DNA from: an uncultured Dorea sp.
GTDB lineage: Bacteria; Bacillota; Clostridia; Lachnospirales; Lachnospiraceae
Assembly: GCA_948844705.1 (NCBI GenBank)
Contig: CAQNVT010000143.1
Coordinates: forward strand, 1 to 5,874
Direction: 5' to 3'
DNA: 5,874 nucleotides
Position numbers and translations under genes: made by a program. Below, one piece after another: positions 1-5,164 of the stretch. The notes under the pieces were generated by a model, which had not been told where the DNA came from, ran no database searches, and saw nothing but the letters and a program-made list of their open reading frames with translations. Numbering within the stretch: position 1 is the first letter of the stretch; every line of letters starts with the position of its first letter.

Positions 1-113
1 CATCGACAATCGCTACGGCGGCTATTCCCTTCGCTGCCTTATCTCTACTCCATAGTCCTAGTCTAGGGAGAAGGAGGAACAGTATATGGGTGTGGGGTTT
101 GGTTGAGAAGTAT
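1..113. other. Non-SMC sequence joined to the 3' end of smc
   Basis: The SMC reading frame is open back to base 3, but its translation here (for example [18 protein letters not shown]) has no resemblance to the SMC C-terminal region. In SMC the signature LSGGEK is normally preceded by a conserved stretch ending in something like GKKLQNMMQ. Here MMQ is preceded by WGLVEKY, so the break falls within about 110-114. The reverse strand is also largely open in one frame, with a stretch reading [15 protein letters not shown], which I cannot place. I see no group II intron domain V, no intein end and no insertion-sequence terminal repeat. Since smc matters for growth, a chimeric contig end is the simplest explanation; a real insertion or rearrangement is the alternative. 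Confidence 0.6.
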
Positions 114-416
114 ATGATGCAGTTATCCGGCGGGGAAAAGGCGCTTACGGCGATTGCATTATTGTTCGCGATCCAGAATCTGAAGCCGTCGCCGTTCTGC
201 CTTCTGGATGAGATCGAGGCGGCGCTGGATGATAACAATGTGGTACGGTTTGCAAGATATTTACATAAGCTGACGAAGAATACGCAGTTTATCGTGATCA
301 CCCACAGAAGGGGGACGATGACGGCGGCGGACAGGCTGTACGGGATCACCATGCAGGAGAAGGGCGTATCGACGCTTGTATCTGTAAGTCTTCTGGAGGA
401 TGAGCTGGATAAATAA
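114..416 (+). CDS. smc: Chromosome segregation protein SMC, C-terminal fragment (5' end missing)
   Basis: This is the last ~100 residues of SMC, the ATPase that with ScpA and ScpB organises and separates chromosomes. It encodes the C-terminal half of the ABC-type head domain. The signature motif [17 protein letters not shown] starts at base 123, then comes Walker B plus D-loop ([14 protein letters not shown]), then the H-loop region ([11 protein letters not shown]). The end, LEDELDK followed by TAA, is typical of Firmicute SMC. Full-length SMC is about 1,180 residues; the N-terminal head, coiled coils and hinge lie outside the window. The frame runs upstream to base 3 without a stop but is not SMC there. 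GTG at 90 and ATG at 114 are internal codons rather than starts. One small deviation is NNVVRF, where an acidic residue is usual in place of the second V. It leads directly into ftsY, the usual Firmicute arrangement. Confidence 0.93.
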   Translation: MMQLSGGEKALTAIALLFAIQNLKPSPFCLLDEIEAALDDNNVVRFARYLHKLTKNTQFIVITHRRGTMTAADRLYGITMQEKGVSTLVSVSLLEDELDK

Positions 417-441
417 AAATTTTGATAAGCGGGAGTGGATT

Positions 442-1392
442 ATGGAAGAAGAGAAAAAAGGTTTTTGGGGAAGGCTGGTATCCGGCCTGAGCAAGACGAG
501 AGATAATATCGTGTCCGGAATGGACAGCATCTTTAACGGCTTTTCCCATATTGACGATGATTTTTATGAGGAGCTTGAAGAGGTACTGATTATGGGTGAT
601 CTGGGCGTGCAGGCGACCTATGACATCCTGGATGATTTGAAGGTAAAGGTAAGGGAGCAGCATATTAAGGAGCCGTCGGACTGCAGGCAGATTTTGATCG
701 ACAGTATCAAGGAGCAGATGAATGTGGGCGAGACGGCCTATGAATTTGAGGAAAAGACCTCGGTCGTTATGGTGATCGGCGTAAACGGTGTCGGAAAGAC
801 GACGACGATCGGAAAGCTTGCCGGAAAGCTCAGAAACAAGAATAAAAAGGTAGTGCTTGCCGCTGCCGACACCTTCCGCGCCGCGGCGGGAGAACAGCTT
901 AAGGAGTGGGCAAACCGGGCACAGGCGGAGCTTATAGGCGGGCAGGAAGGCTCTGATCCCGCGGCAGTGGTGTATGATGCGGTCGCGGCGGCAAAGGCCA
1001 GACACGCCGACGTGCTTCTGTGCGATACGGCGGGACGCCTTCATAATAAAAAGAATCTCATGGAAGAGTTAAGAAAGATGAACCGGATCATTGACAGGGA
1101 ATATCCGGAGGCGTTTCGTGAGACATTAGTGGTACTGGATGCCACAACAGGGCAGAATGCGCTGCAGCAGGCGAAGGAGTTTAATGAGGTCGCGGATATT
1201 ACCGGTATTATCCTGACCAAGATGGACGGGACGGCTAAGGGCGGCATTGCCGTGGCGATCCAGGCAGAGCTTGGAATTCCGGTAAAGTATATCGGGGTCG
1301 GGGAGACAATTGACGATCTGCAGAAATTTGATGCGGATACCTTTGTAAACGCATTGTTTGTATCAGAACAGAAGGAGGAAGAGACATGCTGA
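442..1392 (+). CDS. ftsY: Signal recognition particle receptor FtsY (SRP-GTPase)
   Basis: FtsY is the membrane-associated receptor that docks SRP-bound ribosomes at the Sec translocon. GTP hydrolysis by the FtsY-Ffh pair releases the nascent chain. With the ATG at 442 the protein has 316 residues, a normal length for Clostridia with a short N-terminal region. The NG domain is complete: the N-domain helical bundle covers about residues 5-95, G1 GVNGVGKTT is at 113-121, [11 protein letters not shown] begins at 143 (SRP-GTPase-specific insertion), G3 DTAGR is at 195-199, G4 TKMD is at 259-262, and the closing [13 protein letters not shown] is FtsY/Ffh-specific. There is no M domain, so this is FtsY and not Ffh. 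The start is set by GGGAG at 431-435, six bases upstream. An in-frame ATG at 400 overlaps the end of smc and has no usable ribosome binding site. It sits 25 bp after smc and overlaps ilvA by 7 bp, so the three genes are probably co-transcribed. Confidence 0.96.
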   Translation: MEEEKKGFWGRLVSGLSKTRDNIVSGMDSIFNGFSHIDDDFYEELEEVLIMGDLGVQATYDILDDLKVKVREQHIKEPSDCRQILIDSIKEQMNVGETAYEFEEKTSVVMVIGVNGVGKTTTIGKLAGKLRNKNKKVVLAAADTFRAAAGEQLKEWANRAQAELIGGQEGSDPAAVVYDAVAAAKARHADVLLCDTAGRLHNKKNLMEELRKMNRIIDREYPEAFRETLVVLDATTGQNALQQAKEFNEVADITGIILTKMDGTAKGGIAVAIQAELGIPVKYIGVGETIDDLQKFDADTFVNALFVSEQKEEETC

Positions 1393-2600
1393 CATTAGAA
1401 AAATTTGAACAGGCAAGCGAGCTTGTAAAAAATGTGACGTTGCCTACGAAATTAGTTTACAGTGAGTATTTCAGCAGCCAGACCGGCGGAAAGGTATATT
1501 TGAAGCCGGAAAATATGCAGTATACGGGAGCTTACAAGGTAAGAGGCGCTTATTATAAGATCAGTACCTTAAGCGAGGAGGAACGGGAAAAGGGGCTGGT
1601 TGCGGCATCTGCCGGTAACCATGCTCAGGGCGTGGCATATGCGGCTCAGAAATTCGGCTGCAAGGCTACGATTGTTATGCCGACGGTGACCCCCCTTATC
1701 AAGGTGAACCGCACAAAGAATTACGGTGCGGAGGTGATTCTCTACGGAGATGTGTATGACGATGCATGCGAGTACGCCATGAAGCTTGCAAAGGAACGGG
1801 GGAGTACATTTATCCATCCGTTTGATGATTTTGATATTGTTACCGGCCAGGGGACGATTGCCATGGAGATCGTTCAGGAGCTTCCGACAGTGGATTATAT
1901 TCTTGTTCCGGTGGGAGGAGGCGGTCTGATCACCGGCGTGGCTACCCTTGCAAAGATGCTGAATCCGAAGATACAGGTGATCGGCGTGGAGCCCGTTCCG
2001 GCGGCAAGCATGACGGCGGCGCTTGAGAGCGGGGAGCCGGTGGAGCTTGAAAGTGCGGATACGATCGCAGACGGCACCGCGGTGAAGTGCGTCGGAGAAA
2101 ACATTTTCCCGTATGCGAAGGAGAATATCGATCAGATGATCACGGTTGAGGATGATGAGCTGATCGGAGCCTTTTTAGATATGGTGGAAAACCATAAGAT
2201 GGTCGTGGAAAATTCCGGACTTCTTACGGTGGCTGCGCTGAAGCGTCTTGATCTGACGGGCAAGAAAGCAGTAGCAGTCTTAAGCGGCGGAAATATGGAT
2301 GTGATCACCATGTCCTATGTAGTGCAGCATGGACTGATCCAGAGAGGACGTATATTCTCTGTGTCGGTGCTTCTTCCGGATAAGCCAGGTGAGCTTGTGC
2401 ATGTGGCGCAGATCATCGCGGATGCCCAGGGTAACGTTATCAAGCTTGAGCATAATCAGTTTGTCAGCACGAACCGGAATGCGGCCGTGGAGCTTCGTAT
2501 TACGATCGAGGTATTCGGAACCGAGCATAAGGAGAAGATACTTAAGATGTTGGAGGAGGACGGTTTCAGGCCGAGGGAGATTGGGGCAAAGCTGTATTAA
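1386..2600 (+). CDS. ilvA: Threonine ammonia-lyase (threonine dehydratase), medium form with ACT domain
   Basis: This is a pyridoxal-phosphate enzyme that converts L-threonine to 2-oxobutanoate and ammonia, the first step towards isoleucine or of threonine breakdown. The 404 residues fit the medium-length form with one C-terminal ACT domain; biosynthetic IlvA of about 510 residues has two ACT-like modules. Visible in order: the PLP-binding lysine K51 in YKVRGA, the substrate loop SAGNHAQ at 75-81, the phosphate-binding glycine loop GGGG at 177-180, and the serine facing the pyridine nitrogen, S300 in LSGGN. An ACT domain (about 322-395) begins RIFSVSVLLPDKPGEL, so allosteric control by an amino acid, probably isoleucine or valine, is inferred. 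The ATG follows AAGGAGG (1372-1378) by seven bases and overlaps the ftsY stop by 7 bp, suggesting translational coupling. Whether it serves synthesis or catabolism cannot be told from sequence. Confidence 0.95.
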   Translation: MLTLEKFEQASELVKNVTLPTKLVYSEYFSSQTGGKVYLKPENMQYTGAYKVRGAYYKISTLSEEEREKGLVAASAGNHAQGVAYAAQKFGCKATIVMPTVTPLIKVNRTKNYGAEVILYGDVYDDACEYAMKLAKERGSTFIHPFDDFDIVTGQGTIAMEIVQELPTVDYILVPVGGGGLITGVATLAKMLNPKIQVIGVEPVPAASMTAALESGEPVELESADTIADGTAVKCVGENIFPYAKENIDQMITVEDDELIGAFLDMVENHKMVVENSGLLTVAALKRLDLTGKKAVAVLSGGNMDVITMSYVVQHGLIQRGRIFSVSVLLPDKPGELVHVAQIIADAQGNVIKLEHNQFVSTNRNAAVELRITIEVFGTEHKEKILKMLEEDGFRPREIGAKLY

Positions 2601-2604
2601 TAAG

Positions 2605-2626
2605 GAGGACGCGGCACCGCGTCCTC
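2605..2626 (+). terminator. GC-rich hairpin after ilvA, imperfect terminator
   Basis: Five bases after the ilvA stop the sequence reads GAGGACGCGG, then CA, then CCGCGTCCTC. The arms are perfectly complementary, in practice a 9-bp stem with a GCAC loop. Position and strength suit the end of the smc-ftsY-ilvA transcription unit. However, it is followed by TATACCTCAGG and not by a run of T, so it may be a weak or Rho-assisted terminator, a 3'-end stabilising hairpin, or a terminator whose T tract was lost. Confidence 0.5.
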
Positions 2627-2731
2627 TATACCTCAGGCATGCAGACAGCAAAGAATGCGGCCGGGGCGCTTAAAATATATCTAACGCAATCAGAACAACA
2701 TTGTGGCGAACTAACTGTCAACTACGGCTAG

Positions 2732-2765
2732 ATACGCTCGGGAGAGCCCTCGCGTATAAGTCTCC
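2732..2765. other. Possible structured RNA element (alternative hairpins or pseudoknot)
   Basis: ATACGC (2732-2737) pairs with GCGTAT (2752-2757). Inside this, GGG (2740-2742) can pair with CCC (2747-2749). Alternatively GCTC-GGGA-GAGC (2736-2747) forms a hairpin with a GNRA-type loop. GGAGA (2741-2745) can also pair with TCTCC (2761-2765), which together with the outer stem makes an H-type pseudoknot. These pairings are read directly from the sequence. That they form, or that the segment is transcribed, is inference. I do not recognise a known riboswitch or small RNA class. Confidence 0.3.
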
Positions 2766-2841
2766 GTCCTGCAATTTACTAAAGCAGCATTGGCATTGGA
2801 AATATGAGAAAAACAATGAAAATAATGAAAAACATATAAAA

Positions 2842-2860
2842 TTTAATGATAAACATTAAA
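2842..2860. promoter_or_regulatory. Inverted repeat upstream of the membrane protein/regulator promoter
   Basis: TTTAATG, a five-base spacer ATAAA, and CATTAAA form a perfect 7-bp inverted repeat. It ends five bases before the proposed -35 box at 2866. That is a usual position for an operator or activator site, and the 68-residue helix-turn-helix protein encoded downstream is an obvious candidate to bind it. In such A/T-rich sequence a 7-bp repeat can also arise by chance. Confidence 0.35.
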
Positions 2861-2865
2861 AATTG

Positions 2866-2894
2866 TTGCATATGAAGATGCCGGGTGATATACT
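2866..2894 (+). promoter_or_regulatory. Probable promoter for the DUF2975/regulator pair
   Basis: TATACT (2889-2894) matches the -10 consensus at five of six positions and is preceded by TG one base upstream (extended -10). Seventeen bases before it is TTGCAT (2866-2871), a weak -35 box with the correct TTG. Transcription would start near 2901, giving a leader of about 50 bases before the ATG at 2949. Confidence 0.55.
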
Positions 2895-2948
2895 GAATAT
2901 TAGATTAAGAGGTATGAAAATGTTCATAATATGCAGGAGGTATAGAAT

Positions 2949-3440
2949 ATGCGGGAAAATGATTTTGGGGTTGATACCAGAAGTACGGAGAAGCGGGATT
3001 TTTTAAAGAGAATCGGAGTGTTGCTTGGTCTGGCAATTTTTTTGACGGGGCTTTGTTCGGTTGCCGGAGTTGTTTTTTTGATTATCGGGGTTAGGAACGA
3101 GGGCATTGGAGTGCTTGGAACATTTGAGTTCTGGATGAGGGAGTTTTTCTGGCTTGTTATGCTTCCGGCATTTGCGGCGCTTGTGAAGATTGCGCTTGAT
3201 GAAAAACCTTTTTCCGTAACACTGACATGGAGTATCCGGATTATTGGTTTTTTGTTTGTAATTGGGGCAGCTGTATTTCCTAGGCTTGAGGGGTATCGGT
3301 CGTCAGGATTTGAGATTTTATCTTATAAAGGAGTCGGATTTGACGGAAGCTTTCTTCTTCCGGGAATTCTCCTTATTATTCTTGGGAATGTGATCATGGC
3401 GGGATTCGATATGCAGCGGGAGATGGATGAGATATTATAG
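2949..3440 (+). CDS. DUF2975-type four-helix membrane protein
   Basis: This is a 163-residue integral membrane protein of unknown biochemical role. Four hydrophobic segments are visible, at about residues 22-48, 63-83, 94-111 and 132-152, with a charged cytoplasmic-looking N-terminus. The ALDEKPFS segment after helix 2 and the end of helix 4 running into a polar tail (FDMQREMDEIL) match what I recall of the DUF2975 family (YoaS of Bacillus). Family membership is recognised from memory and supported by the partner gene: DUF2975 genes are typically followed by a small Cro/CI regulator, as here. AGGAGG (2935-2940) lies eight bases before the ATG. Its stop codon lies inside the ribosome binding site of the next gene, so the two are probably translated together. 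The gene is richer in T and lower in GC than smc-ftsY-ilvA. An inferred role is to modulate or sense for the regulator. Confidence 0.8.
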   Translation: MRENDFGVDTRSTEKRDFLKRIGVLLGLAIFLTGLCSVAGVVFLIIGVRNEGIGVLGTFEFWMREFFWLVMLPAFAALVKIALDEKPFSVTLTWSIRIIGFLFVIGAAVFPRLEGYRSSGFEILSYKGVGFDGSFLLPGILLIILGNVIMAGFDMQREMDEIL

Positions 3441-3451
3441 GAGGAGCTCTG

Positions 3452-3658
3452 ATGGCGATTATACTAAGGCTTGACCGTGTGATGGCCGACAGGAAAATTT
3501 CTCTGAATGAGCTGTCGGGAAGAGTGGGAATATCTACGGTGAATCTGTCTAACCTTAAGACAGGAAAGGTGAGGGCAATCCGGTTTTCGACGCTTGATGC
3601 GATCTGCCGGGAGCTTTCCTGCCAGCCGGGAGATATTCTGGAGTATGTGGAGGAATGA
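3452..3658 (+). CDS. Small Cro/CI-type (XRE, YozG-like) helix-turn-helix regulator
   Basis: This 68-residue protein consists almost entirely of one DNA-binding domain. The helix-turn-helix is SLNELSGRVG (residues 17-26) followed by the recognition helix ISTVNLSNLKTG (27-38). The line then continues through FSTLDAICREL to CQPGDILEY, the ending typical of the HTH_26/YozG group, usually 65-75 residues long. No ligand or dimerisation domain is present. AGGAGG (3439-3444) overlaps the TAG stop of the membrane-protein gene and is seven bases from the ATG, so translation is coupled. Proteins of this group usually control their own operon; the inverted repeat at 2842-2860 is a possible target. There is no evidence in sequence for the physiological signal. 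Confidence 0.87.
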   Translation: MAIILRLDRVMADRKISLNELSGRVGISTVNLSNLKTGKVRAIRFSTLDAICRELSCQPGDILEYVEE

Positions 3659-3679
3659 ATGATAGGATATTGCTGAAAA

Positions 3680-3755
3680 GGGACAGGGTAAAGGCCAATT
3701 TGGGACGTAGTAAAATTAATTTTACTACGTCCCAAATTGGCCTTTACCCTGTCCC
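3680..3755. repeat. Perfect 76-bp palindrome with four copies of GGGACnnnGTAAA
   Basis: Two 38-bp arms are perfectly complementary with no spacer, centred between 3717 and 3718 in the AT-rich core AAAATT/AATTTT. The match stops cleanly at both ends (A3679 against C3756). Within the left arm, GGGACAGGGTAAA (3680-3692) and GGGACGTAGTAAA (3702-3714) are two versions of one 13-base unit, 22 bp apart. The right arm holds the inverted copies at 3721-3733 and 3743-3755. It lies between convergent genes, 21 bp after the regulator and 14 bp from the stop of the ATPase gene. Likely identities are a REP/BIME-like mobile palindrome of the kind spread by TnpA-REP (RAYT) transposases, or a two-way terminator. 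Read leftwards the stem is followed by TTTT, so terminator activity for the ATPase gene is plausible; read rightwards there is no T run. Confidence 0.9.
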
Positions 3756-3769
3756 CAAATGCGGCGAAA

Positions 3770-4999
3770 TTACAAATATGTTATGGGGATAACTTTATCA
3801 TGATCTTTTAGTGTAATTAAATTATCGTACAGGCAGATGACTCCGCCCGTGCCTCTTTTCGTGCCCGGGATTTTATCAAGCAGATCAAAGGCTTTTATGT
3901 CTTTTTTCTGCGGATCGGCATGCTTTTTCATTTCCAGAGGATAGAGTGTTCCGTTGTCCTCTATAATCAGATCAATTTCATTCATATCTTTATCCCGATA
4001 GAAATATAGCGGTGGTTCTATGATGCCTTTGTTATAGTAGCTTTTGATGATTTCTGAAATCACGAAGCTTTCAAAGAAGGCACCTGCCATTGCCCCGTTC
4101 TTCAGAACATCGGCAGTATTCCATCTGGTTAGATATGCGGCAAGACCGGTATCCAGAAAATATAGCTTCGGCGTTTTAACTGCACGCTTTGTGATGTTAT
4201 TGGAATAAGGCTTAAGCAAATAAACGATATTGGAGGCAACAAGGATGGAAAGCCATCTCTCTGCCGTTGGCTGGCTGATTCCGATGTCGCGGGCGAGAGA
4301 GGAAACATTAACAAGCTGTCCGGTGGAGGCGGCAGCGGCGGTCATAAAGCGGGTAAATTTGACAGTATCGCCTATTTCGGACAGCTCCCTTACATCCCGT
4401 TCAATGTAAGTGCGGACATATGCACCGTAAAACATCTGCCAGTCAAAATCAGGATTTTCACAAAGCTCGGGCATGGAACCGCGGTGGATCGTTTTCCAGA
4501 CATCGGTGTAAGAAATCGCTGCGAGCTCTTTTTTTCGTTCTGTAAAATAACCCTCTGTCGGAAGAAAGGAAGTATTATTTTCTATACCATACTTTTCACG
4601 AAGGGAAAAGCCAAGAAGGGTCACAAGCCCTACTCGACCGGCGAGGGATTCACTGATTCCCTTCATCATATGAAATTGCTGCGAGCCGCACATGAAAAAC
4701 TGTCCCTTTTTATGATCTCGGTCGATCAACATTTTAATCTGTGGAAAAAGCTCCGGTGCCTTTTGTATCTCATCTATGAAAACCGGCGGCAGATGATCCT
4801 TGAAAAAGGTTCCGCTTTCTTCCTGTGCGTTGATCCTGATAAGTATATCATCCAGTGTGACATATCCTATATCCTCAGTTAATTGTTGAAGCATGGTTGT
4901 CTTTCCTACCTGTCTGGGGCCGGTGACTAAAATTGCGCCAAACATTTTGGAAAGCTTATCAACTGTAGCTTCGGCATGGCGTCTGATATATGAATTCAA
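3770..4999 (-). CDS. AAA_14/DUF4143 family ATPase
   Basis: This is a 409-residue protein of the COG1373 type: an N-terminal AAA+ ATPase joined to a winged-helix region and a nuclease-like C-terminus. Visible: Walker A GPRQVGKTT at 27-35, Walker B VFIDEIQ at 73-79, a sensor-like CGSQQ around 104-108, then SLAGRV at 118-123. DUF4143 features follow: YIERDVREL at 198-206, a helix-turn-helix-like stretch SSLARDIGISQPTAERWL at 233-250, and KLYFLDTGLAAYL at 278-290. The C-terminal EIDLII (341-346) and LEMK (355-358) resemble the D...ExK core of PD-(D/E)xK nucleases. The family is common, often sporadic, and without an agreed function. The start is TTG at 4999-4997, eight bases after AAGGAGG (5014-5008). 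A GTG at 5008 overlaps that ribosome binding site and cannot be served by it. It stands alone, with its own promoter and the large palindrome just past its stop. Confidence 0.92.
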   Translation of the reverse strand: MNSYIRRHAEATVDKLSKMFGAILVTGPRQVGKTTMLQQLTEDIGYVTLDDILIRINAQEESGTFFKDHLPPVFIDEIQKAPELFPQIKMLIDRDHKKGQFFMCGSQQFHMMKGISESLAGRVGLVTLLGFSLREKYGIENNTSFLPTEGYFTERKKELAAISYTDVWKTIHRGSMPELCENPDFDWQMFYGAYVRTYIERDVRELSEIGDTVKFTRFMTAAAASTGQLVNVSSLARDIGISQPTAERWLSILVASNIVYLLKPYSNNITKRAVKTPKLYFLDTGLAAYLTRWNTADVLKNGAMAGAFFESFVISEIIKSYYNKGIIEPPLYFYRDKDMNEIDLIIEDNGTLYPLEMKKHADPQKKDIKAFDLLDKIPGTKRGTGGVICLYDNLITLKDHDKVIPITYL

Positions 5000-5038
5000 A
5001 TATAACACCTCCTTTCGGCTGATTTAATATATAATATT

Positions 5039-5067
5039 AGTATAGACGGAATGCAAAAGAATATCAA
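5039..5067 (-). promoter_or_regulatory. Probable promoter of the ATPase gene
   Basis: On the minus strand TTGATA (5067-5062) is followed after exactly 17 bases by TATACT (5044-5039), a five-of-six match to the -10 consensus. Transcription would start near 5032, giving a leader of about 33 bases before the TTG start at 4999, with the ribosome binding site in the right place. This supports the shorter TTG start. Confidence 0.65.
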
Positions 5068-5084
5068 TCTTTTTCAAATTTTTC

Positions 5085-5113
5085 TTGACAGACAATGTAT
5101 GATTGTATACAAT
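5085..5113 (+). promoter_or_regulatory. Probable promoter of the DRE-TIM metallolyase gene
   Basis: A consensus -35 box TTGACA (5085-5090) is followed after 17 bases by TACAAT (5108-5113), a five-of-six -10 match. The expected start near 5120 leaves a leader of about 45 bases before the ATG at 5165. The spacer and -10 box lie inside the 26-bp palindrome listed separately, so this otherwise strong promoter is probably repressible. Confidence 0.72.
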
Positions 5114-5120
5114 CATACAT
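5095..5120. promoter_or_regulatory. Perfect 26-bp palindromic operator over the -10 box
   Basis: The arms ATGTATGATTGTA (5095-5107) and TACAATCATACAT (5108-5120) are perfectly complementary with no spacer; pairing stops at A5094/A5121. The core TTGTATACAA resembles sites bound by GntR-family regulators of the FCD (FadR-like) group, although other dimeric regulators use similar symmetry. It covers the second half of the spacer and all of the -10 box of the rightward promoter, so bound protein would block polymerase. It is about 28 bp from the leftward -35 box, so an effect on the ATPase gene is possible but less direct. No GntR gene is present in the window. Confidence 0.7.
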
Positions 5121-5164
5121 AAATAATTTTACACTTTACTACAGGAAAGGTCAGGGAGAGAGAT

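Larger units (their letters stand above)
2627..2948. other. 322-bp intergenic region: structured left half, AT-rich promoter right half
   Basis: No convincing gene lies here. Bases 2627-2785 are of moderate GC and contain short complementary segments that can fold in more than one way. A small tandem repeat, GCATTG twice, is at 2787-2798. From about 2800 the sequence becomes very A-rich, with ATGAAAA repeated (2817-2823, 2826-2832 and again at 2914-2920). An inverted repeat and a promoter for the next gene pair are listed separately. The only + strand frame of note starts with ATG at 2639 and stops at TAG (2729-2731) after 30 codons; it has no ribosome binding site. The sharp change of composition suggests that the left half is a remnant or insertion. 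Confidence 0.5.

Noticed and set aside
1..113. Group II intron or intein end inside smc
   Set aside because: There is no domain V-like hairpin, and no terminal HN or conserved intein block before the SMC junction.
400..441. Longer FtsY start at ATG 400
   Set aside because: It overlaps the end of smc, and the GGAGG ahead of it ends at 399 with no spacer. ATG 442 has GGGAG at six bases and gives a normal FtsY N-terminus.
346..1044. Long minus-strand open frame opposite ftsY
   Set aside because: FtsY motifs are unambiguous on the other strand; the antisense frame has no recognisable domain and no ribosome binding site.
2389..2673. 94-codon + strand frame overlapping the end of ilvA
   Set aside because: It lies in another frame within the ACT-domain coding region, has arginine-rich non-family wording and no ribosome binding site; it is a shadow of ilvA.
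2914..3005. Possible upstream ORF starting at ATG 2914 and overlapping the DUF2975 start
   Set aside because: The AAGAGG ahead of its ATG is far too close, and the frame is only a by-product of the overlapping real gene.
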